DNA of 64,000 nt from assembly GCA_965226865.1 (NCBI GenBank), contig CBDDEH010000003.1, forward strand, positions 558,001 through 622,000. Reading direction: 5' to 3'. This stretch comes from CBDDEH01 sp965226865 (lineage in GTDB: Bacteria > Chloroflexota > Dehalococcoidia > Lucifugimonadales > JAGWBF01). The notes beneath the pieces were generated by a model. That model was not told where the DNA came from and made no database searches. It worked only from the letters and a program-made list of their open reading frames with translations. Of this stretch, positions 51,450-59,397 are shown in pieces (position 1 is the stretch's first letter; every line of letters begins with the position of its first letter). The position numbers were made by a program, and so were the translations under genes.

Positions 51450-51553
51450 AATATGCAGTCTCTGTTCCGTACACTACCCCAACATACGGTAGCGCGCAGA
51501 TGTGCTAAATCGCTGGAACTTCCTCAAAACGGGTTTTTACGAGGGAATCAATT

Positions 51554-52000
51554 ATGGGCGACCAGCTTTTTTGGGAAGAAGTAAAGGAAGAGATGGAGGT
51601 ACCTCCTCTCGTCAAGCACCCGACTACTCGCCAGTTGGTACAGTACGCGGGGGCTTCCGGAGATTACTATCAGATCCACTACGACAAGGATTTCGCGATC
51701 GCTAACGGACTCCCTGGCCCCATAGTGCATGGGGCTCTCAAACAGGCCTTCCTGGCACAGTTGATGACCAATTGGATAGGCGAGTACGGTACCCTAAGGC
51801 GGTTGGCGTGCCAGCACAGAGGTATGGACGTGCCTGGAGATACCCTCACCTGCAAGGGAACCGTAACCAAGAAATACACCGAAAACGGCGAGCATCTAGT
51901 CGACTGCCAGATATGGATAGAGAACGGGCAAGGAGTCCGTACTTGCCCTGGGGAAGCTACGGTCAGGCTGCCCTCGATAGCTGCGTTGGGTAGCTCTTAG
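51554..52000 (+). CDS. MaoC-like hot-dog dehydratase, catalytic subunit
   Basis: A 148-residue MaoC-fold protein. LVQYAGASGDYYQIHYDKDFAIANGLPGPIVHG contains the R-specific hydratase signature with D and H positioned for catalysis (GDYYQIHYD), then a second strand set ending GEATVRLPS. It likely forms a heterodimer with the 50907-51377 product to hydrate enoyl-CoA esters. The ATG at 51554 is preceded by a GAGGG ribosome site. A 176-base gap to the first gene, with a dyad, suggests possibly separate control. Confidence 0.86.
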   Translation: MGDQLFWEEVKEEMEVPPLVKHPTTRQLVQYAGASGDYYQIHYDKDFAIANGLPGPIVHGALKQAFLAQLMTNWIGEYGTLRRLACQHRGMDVPGDTLTCKGTVTKKYTENGEHLVDCQIWIENGQGVRTCPGEATVRLPSIAALGSS

Positions 52001-52026
52001 GGCTGCTCTTCGCAAGAGGCTTTAGG

Positions 52027-52599
52027 CTATTCTGTCGTTGTGGTGACAGCGGAGTCTCTGGCCGCGAGTTTCTCTTCCCTCATAGTTTGCCAATCGGTCT
52101 TCGCAAGCTCCATCCGAACGAAGAACATTCCGTTGCGCCTGACCTCCCCGACCGGGATAAACCCGCATTTTTGAAAGGCCCGCTGTGCCCGCGCGTTCCA
52201 GTGAAGGGTGTGCAGATATAGGGTCCTAGTGTGGGTAGTCGAGAACAGGTGCTCGATCAGCGTCACCAGAGCGTCGAAACCGTATCTGCGCCCCCAGTAT
52301 TTTCTATCGCCAATGACGATTCCGACTTCGGCCTGTCGATTTAGCGTATCCAGGTCATAGTACATACAGTTGCCTATGTAGTCGCCCTCCGCCGTGTAAA
52401 TGTCAAATTTACCGGAACCAGGCGTTGGATACTTCAATTGATCTTTGAAAAGGCGGAGGAACTCCTCAAACTTCATTCTTAGCGGTTGGGTTGCGTCTAA
52501 TTTTGAGAGTTCTTCGTCGGACCGCCAAAGATAATCCATCCACGCATCTTCGATACGCTTTGCCCTCAAACTGATCTTCCCGCCTTGGATCTCCATCAC
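52027..52599 (-). CDS. GNAT family N-acetyltransferase (RimJ/RimL-like)
   Basis: A 190-residue acyltransferase: ISLRAKRIEDAWMDYLWRSDEEL at the N-terminus, AEVGIVIGDRKYWGRRYGFDALV with the acetyl-CoA motif A (R/Q-x2-G-x-G variant GRRYGF), and LYLHTLHWNARAQRAFQKCGFIPVG, the motif B of the RimJ/RimL group. It transfers an acetyl group from acetyl-CoA to an amine, which may be a protein N-terminus or small molecule. It sits 22 bases downstream of a NUDIX gene on the same strand. Confidence 0.86.
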   Translation of the reverse strand: MMEIQGGKISLRAKRIEDAWMDYLWRSDEELSKLDATQPLRMKFEEFLRLFKDQLKYPTPGSGKFDIYTAEGDYIGNCMYYDLDTLNRQAEVGIVIGDRKYWGRRYGFDALVTLIEHLFSTTHTRTLYLHTLHWNARAQRAFQKCGFIPVGEVRRNGMFFVRMELAKTDWQTMREEKLAARDSAVTTTTE

Positions 52600-52621
52600 C
52601 TGGGATGCGCCACTCGGACGA

Positions 52622-53104
52622 TTATCTCGAATTCTCCCCTGTAATCATTGCCAGCGCTTTTTCCATAATCTTCACTTCGTTGGCGTGGGTCAGCTTGTTG
52701 AGGGCATCCTCCGGGTCGACCCACATCACCTCGTCGAACTCCGGGTCATGTAGGTCTACCGAGCCACCCAAGTAGTTCATCAAGTAAAAATGCACTGTCT
52801 TGTAACACCGGACACGGTCGCCTGGAGCGAAAAACCAGTAGTTGATACTGTCTATCGGGCCCTTTATCGAGACTTCGAGACCCGTCTCTTCCCTGACTTC
52901 CCTTAACGCGGTTTCCTCGATAGTCTCACCATCGTCAGGTGTGCCTTTCGGTAAGCTCCACTGTGGTGGTTTTTTTCGTACACAAAGCGGTGTCTGAATC
53001 TTTCCGTCGACCACACGGTATACGACCCCGCCGGCCGATACAAGTCTTCTGATTCCCTTTCTGCTATTATTGCGGTTGTTTCGATAGTTCAAAGATTTCC
53101 TCAT
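52622..53104 (-). CDS. NUDIX hydrolase
   Basis: A 160-residue protein containing a complete NUDIX box, GTPDDGETIEETALREVREETGL (about residues 55-77, quoted in pieces: G-x5-E-x7-REVREE-x-G), and the N-terminal ASAGGVVYRV-type strand (LVSAGGVVYRV). It hydrolyses a nucleoside diphosphate linked to another group; the WSLPKG context and HFYLMNYLGG segment resemble diadenosine or diphosphoinositol polyphosphate hydrolases. Short basic leader RNNRNNSRKGIRR. It is co-oriented with the GNAT gene and probably transcribed with it. Confidence 0.88.
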   Translation of the reverse strand: MRKSLNYRNNRNNSRKGIRRLVSAGGVVYRVVDGKIQTPLCVRKKPPQWSLPKGTPDDGETIEETALREVREETGLEVSIKGPIDSINYWFFAPGDRVRCYKTVHFYLMNYLGGSVDLHDPEFDEVMWVDPEDALNKLTHANEVKIMEKALAMITGENSR

Positions 53105-53236
53105 TAGCTATGCTCTGAAAATGCCTTGCGCGAGTCAGATGCGTGCGCAGATGCCAATAGCAAATTACTCGTGGAAGTGGCTCAATGGTACGGCGGCAGT
53201 GTAATTCTAATTCCCGTCATATAGGCAGTCAAGCGA

Positions 53237-54211
53237 ATGCTACCTGCTATCGAGTCCACATCTCTTGACAGTTGGATTATTCTGAGAATAGCCAAAAAGC
53301 TGGAGATGCTTGTGACTCTTGAACAAGAGGGACTTTCTCTGTACCAGGCAGCAAGGGCCTTAGGCGTTCACTTCCTTCACGAGACAAACCCCGTGGACAA
53401 AGAAGTGCAAGCCAACGGTCTCCGGTTCCACTATCTGGATTGGGGATCTGAAAAGAACCCTACGATACTCCTTCTCCACGGCGCCTTGCAGCAAGGCCAC
53501 AGTTGGGACTTTGTCGCACTCTCACTTTCTGACGAATATCGCATCATCGCTTTGGATGCCAGGGGCCACGGAGAGACTCAATGGGCACCAGGTGGCGACT
53601 ACACTGTGGAGGCACATCAACGGGACCTCGAGGGAGTCGTAAAGACGTTGGACTTGGACCCCTTTATCCTCGTTGGGCATTCTATGGGTGGCAGAAACGC
53701 TTTTGTTTTCGCGTCCCAGCATCCCGAGCTTGTGCGAGCCCTTGCTATTGTCGACACCGGACCCGAAGTGAATCTTGTTGGAACCACGAGGATTCAAAAT
53801 TTCAGGGAACTGCCCGACATGCTGGACTCGCACGAAGAGTTCGTAACCCGTATCCAGGAGTATACAGGTAGGTCAAGAAGCCAGGTTCTGGGTGCGCTTA
53901 AATACAGTATCAAAGAGCTCCCTGACGGCAGGTGGACATGGAAATACGACAGGTTATTACGCCAGCACGGTTACAAACCCCAGACCTGGCCGTCGGAAAA
54001 GCTGTGGGAGTACCTGGGGCAGATCGAATGTCCGACAATAATCATCCGGGGTAGCGATAGCGACATCTTCACCCCTCAGGTAATGGACCGGATGCTAGAG
54101 ACGATACCAGGAAGTATAGGCGCTGTAGTACCTGGAGCCCGTCATCTGGTGCCCGGAGACAATCCCGCCGGATTTTTGAAAGCCCTGAGACGCCTGCTTG
54201 ATGGGCTATAA
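53237..54211 (+). CDS. Alpha/beta-hydrolase fold protein
   Basis: A 324-residue protein with strand-turn LLLHGALQQGHSWDF (oxyanion HG), IALDARGHGET, nucleophile elbow VGHSMGGRNA (Ser near 152), an acid in IIIRGSDSDIFTP, and the catalytic His in PGARHLVPGDNP near 305. The catalytic triad is complete, so it is a likely esterase, epoxide hydrolase or C-C hydrolase of unknown substrate. The first 50 residues are not conserved, and a GTG at 53394 (before DKEVQANGLRFHYLDWG) is a plausible shorter start. It lies between the NUDIX gene (divergent) and the interrupted lipoprotein gene (convergent). Confidence 0.88.
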   Translation: MLPAIESTSLDSWIILRIAKKLEMLVTLEQEGLSLYQAARALGVHFLHETNPVDKEVQANGLRFHYLDWGSEKNPTILLLHGALQQGHSWDFVALSLSDEYRIIALDARGHGETQWAPGGDYTVEAHQRDLEGVVKTLDLDPFILVGHSMGGRNAFVFASQHPELVRALAIVDTGPEVNLVGTTRIQNFRELPDMLDSHEEFVTRIQEYTGRSRSQVLGALKYSIKELPDGRWTWKYDRLLRQHGYKPQTWPSEKLWEYLGQIECPTIIIRGSDSDIFTPQVMDRMLETIPGSIGAVVPGARHLVPGDNPAGFLKALRRLLDGL

Positions 54212-55008
54212 AACGGTTAAGAAGGTTCCTAGCTAGGTTCATGCACAGAATTCCGGTTCTTCGTCACCAAAGGATGGAGCCACTATCGGAAGGTAGTCTT
54301 CAGAAAAGTCTCCTCTGGCATCGCATAGTACGATACCCGACTCAGGGAATAGCTCATTCAGGAGCTTCGCCTGATCCTGATCCCTGGCAGCCTGCGTGAT
54401 ATCACGGGCGACTTCCAGAATCTCTACAAAATACTGGACCAACCGCTCATGGTCAGCCCGAACCTCCTCTGGGGGTTCTACATCTCTCAATTCGTCTCTG
54501 GTGTTAGCGATCACGCCTTCGATTTCGGTTTGAAGCGCTGCAAGAGACGCGAATAGCTCTTCCGGTGTAAGGGCACTCAAAAAACCGCTTACCCGAGGTC
54601 CGAACTCTGCCCCATGACGTTTCAGGATTTCCTGAATTTCTGCTCCGTATGCTCCACCCGAAGCCGGCTCCCCAGTGTCACACCGAGTTGGCCCGGGAAC
54701 GGCAGGAAATAGCGTCCTGCAAAACGGGCCTGAGACATCTAGCAGCAGGAGCTGCTGGGCCACACCGATGTTTGCTCTGCCCACCACAAATGGGACCAGA
54801 TCGTTATCTTCTAGTGTCTGATAATAGAACTTCGTGAGGTACTCGGTCTGCTCAGTTAAGAACAGCACCAGGCTTTCGTGATCCTGCCTGAACCGTTCCG
54901 GCGGATCGAGCTCTTGAACCTCTTGTAGAAAATGATCCTGGGCTGCCGGCAGATCCGCCTCTCTAAGCACACTCAAGAACCGCTCCCTAGTAGGCCAGGT
55001 TTGGTTAA

Positions 55009-56713
55009 GCCCGAATCCACCGAAGGACACCGATGGACGGCGTGAGGAAAGCGGAAGGGGGGTGAGGGAGCTACAGGGGAAATAGCCTGGGTTCCATTTG
55101 GGGTAGGGAGGTCGGCGGACGGTCTTCAGTCGCCGCACAGGGCCCCTAAGGCCCTATGCGGGAGTTGCGATGCGCGGGATGGCGAGAGGATACGCAGCAG
55201 GGGACTCTCGCGACCGGGGTGGCGCGAGATTGCGGGGACGTTGGGTCAGTTGCAGGCTGGCCGTCAGGCCGGGAACGGAATGGCTTGCAGCCGGGCCAAG
55301 GCGCGACTGAACTGGGTTTCCCAGGGCCAGCGCCGGGGGAGATGCAGGGTCAATCGGCGTGCCGAGCGGGTGATCCGTCCCACCAGAGCGAAGACCCGCC
55401 GCCTGAGGGTCTTGGTGATCACGGTCCGCTCGCCCAGACCAATGCGGGCCGTCCAGCGGGCCAGGTTATGCGCCATCACCTGGACCGCCAGCCAGGCGCC
55501 GTTGGCGGCGAAGCGCCCCGACGGCATGTGGTTCAGCCCGACGCCGTACTTGAGGTCGCGTATGGCGTTCTCGACCTCGGCGTGGCGGCGATGATCGGCC
55601 TCCAGTTCGAGCAACTCCCCGTCCCGGTCGGTGATGAAGCCGTGATAGCTGTATCTGGCGAAGAGGGCCAGCTGGGAACCGGGTGTCGGCTTCACCCGCC
55701 GGACAATGAGCCGCGCCGGCGGGGCGTCCGGCTTGGTCTGGAACGGGGTGTAAGTCGTCTCGGCGACATCGGCGGCGCCGTCCATCCAGTAGGGAATGGG
55801 AGTCCAGTCCTCCTCTGGTATCGCCTCGATCAGGTCCCGCAGGCTGGCGCGCTGGCGGATGGTGATGGAGAAGCGGACATCCATTTCCCGGCAGGCGGCA
55901 ACGACAGTGTGGGCGTAGAAGCCGCTGTCGGCCCGCACCGTGAGTTGTCCCCTGGCCCCGCCGTAGCGCACCCGCCCCACCGTCTCACGCAGGAAGTGGG
56001 CGGCGCCACGGGCGGTGTTGGCCCGGCCCTCGCGCAGCCGGGACATCAGCACGTCTCCGGTGCCGGCGGCAATGGCCAGCAGCGGGTGGTAGCCGCGGGC
56101 GCCGGTATAGCCGTGGTGGCGGGCGCCCTCCTTGGCCAGTCCGTAGGTCTCGCAGATGGTGGAATCGAGGTCGATGGTCAGGGGCGAGTCGCCGGGTCCG
56201 GCCCCAGCGGCCCAGGCCCGGGCCAACAACTGGCGGCTCACCCGGTCCAGTTGACGGACGTGGCCCCACCGGAAGCTGCGCAGGAAGGTGCCCAGGGTGG
56301 ATGGCGCCTTGACCGTGCCGCCCAGGGTGCAGGCCGTCCCCCCGGTGCGCAACACATCGGCGTCGTCAATGCAGTCGCCCCCAGCCAGCGCGGAAGCGAC
56401 CAGCGTCAGCATCTTGTCCCCGGTGTTCGCCCGTCCCGGCGCATCCGCCGAGGTCAAGGTGATGGTCGGACGAGTTCCCGCAGGCTCAGGTGCCGGGCTA
56501 GGGTGGCCGGAAGGAGCAGCCCGGCATTGGCCACCAGGCGGCGGTCGTCGAAGGTGATTTGGATCCGGTCGGGGTGGTTGCGTGGCAGCATCTATTGGGT
56601 GCTCCTTGTTTCCGGGCGGGTTTCTGTTCCAAAACCATTATCCCAGAAGCACAGGAGCGCCTTCTTGCCGCCTCAGGACGCTAACCCGACGCCCTCCTTC
56701 GGTGGATTCGGGC
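55009..56713 (-). mobile_element. IS1380-family insertion sequence, 1705 bp
   Basis: Perfect 19-base terminal inverted repeats, GCCCGAATCCACCGAAGGA at 55009-55027 and its complement at 56695-56713, bracket a transposase gene on the minus strand. The target site TAA is duplicated on both sides (55006-55008 and 56714-56716), and removal restores a host gene. IS1380 elements usually duplicate 4 bases, so the 3-base duplication is slightly unusual. The element is visibly more G+C rich than its surroundings, consistent with recent arrival from another genome. Confidence 0.9.
55264..56591 (-). pseudogene. IS1380 transposase, frameshifted near its N-terminus
   Basis: The family start is at ATG 56591 (LPRNHPDRIQITFDDRRLV, then LLLPATLARHLSLREL). 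After that the frame breaks around 56440-56475, where DHHLDLG and GDAPGRAN appear in successive frames (two extra bases). The remainder, to 55264, is uninterrupted: DDE residues include D in TIDLDSTICETYG, D in TVRADSGFYAHT and E in EVENAIRDLKYG, with NHMPSGRFAANGAW following, all typical of IS1380 transposases. The copy is therefore probably inactive unless initiation occurs downstream, for example at a TTG at 56457. Confidence 0.85.
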
Positions 56714-57445
56714 TAAGAGCGTCGCCTATGAAATCGAAGGTTTCTCCGAAATTGACCGAACTCACGAACACCTGATCCAGATACTCTTGCTCAACAGCGG
56801 TAAGATCGACGTCATGGCAAGGACTTTCTCCGTCGCTATCCGGGAAGACGATCTCGGTGAACTCAGGCGACACGTCTCGCTGGGCGTTGCAAAGCAACGA
56901 ATCGCTTCGTCTGAACTCCATCTGAATCTGAACACTGTCTTCGTTCTCAGCGGCGAGGACCACAGCGCGTGCAGTCTCCAATGTTTCGCGGCGGAACTGG
57001 ATATACCGCTCGTGATCGGCTCGAAACCGTTCTGGGGCGTAATATTTTCGACCTGCTCCAATATGGCTTCGAGTTCGCCAATCGGGTTGGATTCCCGCAA
57101 CGCCCTTAAAAACATCTCCCTGCTGGGTGCCTCGATAGGGTCAAAAAGCTCCCTGGTTTTCTCTTCGATTGACTTCAGCTCGGCTATGTACTCAGCCTCT
57201 GGGTCCTGGGTTGGTGCCAATGTCGGTGAAGGAATCGGAGTTGGTGCAGGAGCTAGTGTAGCGGTAGGGGTAGGTATGGAAGTAGGAGTTAGTGTCGGAG
57301 TTGGAGTTGACGTCGGGTCGGTTTCACCACATGCAGCCGCAACTACAAGTGCTATAACGGCTGAGGCGATTGCGAGGCCTTTTAGTGACATTGCACGCTC
57401 CCCGTCAGGTTGTGCAATATTTGATGCTAGAATCTCAGGACGGGT

Positions 57446-58135
57446 TCACGCTCGCACCATGACCTGCTCCGCCACATCCATCCCCAACACGACGTCCTTG
57501 CCGGCCGCCTCAAAAGTGATGGTCCCCTTATAGGAAGCCAACTCTTTAATTCTGATTTCCGTCCCTGGCCTGAGGTCGCTTTTGTCGAGGAATTCGAGCA
57601 GGCGCCGATCATCTTCCGGAACCATCTCAATGACTGTTGCCTCGCCCACCGTTGTCTTTGCCATAGGCTTCCTTGGTGGGAGGTCAAGTCCATCGCTATA
57701 CCCGGGAATGGGACGTCCATAAGGATTGGTCTTGGGATAACCCAGGGCTTCTGCCAGTTTGGCTTCGACATATGGAGATATTGCGTGCTCGAGACGGTGA
57801 GCCTCTGCGTGGGCCATATACCACTCTGCCCCCAATAGCTCCGTCAGCATTCGCTCGGCAAGCCGGTGGCGTCTGACCACAGCCTCCCCCAACTCCTGGC
57901 CATATTCCGTGAAGTTAATTTCCTTGTCTTGCTCGACACGGATCATCCCTAGTTTGTTTAACCGTTTCAGCGTGCCCGTAACCGTTGCGGCGGATAGGCC
58001 CATTACCTCTGCAAGACGCGTAGGATTGACCCTTTCCCCCACGTCTTTCATCTTGTAAATCGCCTGGAGGTAATTTTCAACTACGATGCTGACTTCAGGC
58101 TTCGGTTCCCCTAGCATTACCATTTGTTGTTGCAT
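57446..58135 (-). CDS. DtxR/MntR-family metal-dependent transcriptional regulator
   Basis: A 229-residue protein. Winged helix (YLQAIYKMKDVGERVNPTRLAEVMGLSAATVTGTLKRL, read in parts from residue 25), a dimerisation/metal domain with RHRLAERMLTELLG, EAHRLEHAISPYVEAKL, and a C-terminal SH3-like FeoA domain (LRPGTEIRIKELASY). Residues EA-H-x2-E-H correspond to metal ligands of DtxR/IdeR/MntR proteins. It is divergent from the Fe(III) importer genes and followed by a ferritin-VIT1 gene, so control of iron (or Mn) uptake by repression with bound metal is likely. Confidence 0.92.
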   Translation of the reverse strand: MQQQMVMLGEPKPEVSIVVENYLQAIYKMKDVGERVNPTRLAEVMGLSAATVTGTLKRLNKLGMIRVEQDKEINFTEYGQELGEAVVRRHRLAERMLTELLGAEWYMAHAEAHRLEHAISPYVEAKLAEALGYPKTNPYGRPIPGYSDGLDLPPRKPMAKTTVGEATVIEMVPEDDRRLLEFLDKSDLRPGTEIRIKELASYKGTITFEAAGKDVVLGMDVAEQVMVRA

Positions 58136-58282
58136 CCTACGTGTTTTCGTTAGCGTGTACTAATAACACTGTATTTGCAGCGATTTTACTATTATTAGTG
58201 GTTTAACTCAAGCAGACTGAGTAGTCGATACACCCAACAGAATATATTTGATTTCAGCCTAGACATAGTATAGTACTTAGTG

Positions 58283-58309
58283 TTGACACAGATATTTGAT
58301 TAGTATACC
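58283..58309 (+). promoter_or_regulatory. Promoter of the Fe(III) importer operon with possible regulator site
   Basis: A consensus TTGACA at 58283-58288 is followed by TATACC at 58304-58309 (15-base spacer) on the plus strand, about 52 bases before the binding-protein start. The sequence GTGTTGACAC (58281-58290) around the -35 is partly self-complementary, and AGTGTT recurs near 58168 on the other strand. DtxR binding is plausible but no consensus box was identified. Confidence 0.5.
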
Positions 58310-58360
58310 ATCCGTAGCAGAGTAGTGGCATATTCTCAAACTTGTCAGGGAGATCAGTAG

Positions 58361-59395
58361 GTGCTTTCCAGGAGTGTCACAGCCGTAGGTGGTTTTCTGA
58401 TCGTGATCGTTGCTTTGCTCGTGGCTGCATGCGGCTCGGATCAAACATCGATACCAGGAACCAACGACCCAGGCAAACTAACCGTTTACACGGCAAGAGA
58501 GAAGAGCCTGGTTGCTCCGATGATCAAGCAATTTGAAGACGCAACTGGAATCGACGTCGGCGTCAGGTATGGGAGCAACGCCGGCCTCGCCGCTACCATC
58601 CAGGAGGAAGGCTCGAACAGTCCAGCCGATGTGTTTTTTGCCACAGACCCAGGACTTCTGGGGTCCATGTCCAATCTGTTTAGCGTGCTTCCGGACAGTA
58701 TATTAGATCAGGTCCCTATTCAAACCCGGTCCAGGGAAGGTAAGTGGGTTGGCGTCTCGGGGCGAGCCCGAGTAATTGTCTATAACACCGAGCAGCTAAC
58801 TGAGGCAGACCTTCCTGATTCTATCCTGGATTTTACCGATCCCAAGTGGAAAGGCCGGATAGGTTGGCCTCCCAATAATGGGTCTTTTCAGGCTTTTGTC
58901 ACAGCCATGCGAGTAAATCTTGGCGAAGAAGTGACCCGCGAGTGGTTGGAGGGCATCCAAGATAACAACCCCAATGTCTATCCTAAAAACACGCCGATCG
59001 TGCAGGCGGTGGCCCGGGGCGAAATAGACGTTGGATTCGTAAATCACTACTATCTTCATCGCTTTCTCGAAGAGGAAGGAGAGTCCTTCCCGGCCCGAAA
59101 CTACCATCCTAAGGGCAAAGACCTTGGTGCGGTGATACTCGTGAACGGCGCGGGGATCCTGGCCACGTCGCAGAACAAAGAAAACGCGGAAAGATTCCTG
59201 AACTTCATGCTCTCTCAGGTAGGACAGCAGCACTTCACCAACCAGACTTTCGAATATCCGCTGATCGAGGGTGTAAAGACGAATCCTGGGCTCACTCCGT
59301 TGGATCAGATCGAACTTCCTGACGTGGACCTCTCCCTCTTGTCGGACGTTAAAGGCACTCAGGACTTGCTCAGGGACATAGGGATAATTCCATAA
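58361..59395 (+). CDS. Fe(III) ABC transporter substrate-binding lipoprotein (FbpA/FutA type)
   Basis: A 344-residue binding protein. It has a signal peptide with lipobox (LLVAACGSDQ), LTVYTAREKSLVAPMIKQFED, the SPADVFFATD loop, WVGVSGRARVIVYNTE, and the conserved double tyrosine in VGFVNHYYLHRF, which in FbpA/FutA coordinate ferric ion. It captures Fe(III) outside the membrane for the permease encoded 2 bases downstream. The start codon is not ATG at the obvious position: the frame opens at TTG/GTG around 58361, where GGGAGAT lies 8 bases upstream. Confidence 0.93.
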   Translation: MLSRSVTAVGGFLIVIVALLVAACGSDQTSIPGTNDPGKLTVYTAREKSLVAPMIKQFEDATGIDVGVRYGSNAGLAATIQEEGSNSPADVFFATDPGLLGSMSNLFSVLPDSILDQVPIQTRSREGKWVGVSGRARVIVYNTEQLTEADLPDSILDFTDPKWKGRIGWPPNNGSFQAFVTAMRVNLGEEVTREWLEGIQDNNPNVYPKNTPIVQAVARGEIDVGFVNHYYLHRFLEEEGESFPARNYHPKGKDLGAVILVNGAGILATSQNKENAERFLNFMLSQVGQQHFTNQTFEYPLIEGVKTNPGLTPLDQIELPDVDLSLLSDVKGTQDLLRDIGIIP

Positions 59396-59397
59396 CG

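Larger units (their letters stand above)
54239..57391 (-). pseudogene. Repeat lipoprotein gene split by an IS1380 element and a frameshift
   Basis: Removing the IS (55009-56713) and one copy of the 3-base duplication joins GDAL to NQTWPTRERFLSVL in frame, giving a protein of about 480 residues. It has a signal and lipobox (ALVVAAACGE), a Thr/Pro-rich linker, then at least three related helical repeats with the core RF-x-DHE (RFRADHERYIQF, RFRQDHESLVLF, VRADHERLVQYF). A separate one-base deletion in a C run near 57027 also breaks the frame between ENITP and PERFRADHER. No known family was recognised. The repeats resemble one another, suggesting internal duplication. The remaining 3' part could be translated from a fusion start inside the IS. 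Confidence 0.85.

Noticed and set aside
54239..55138. Independent protein starting MRRLKTVRRPPYPKW
   Set aside because: Its first 43 residues are read from the IS end; the rest is the 3' part of the interrupted lipoprotein gene.
55156..56775. Long plus-strand open frame of 539 codons across the IS1380 element
   Set aside because: It is the antisense of a recognisable transposase in G+C-rich DNA; its composition (Gly, Gln, Pro-rich) and lack of family motifs mark it as a shadow frame.
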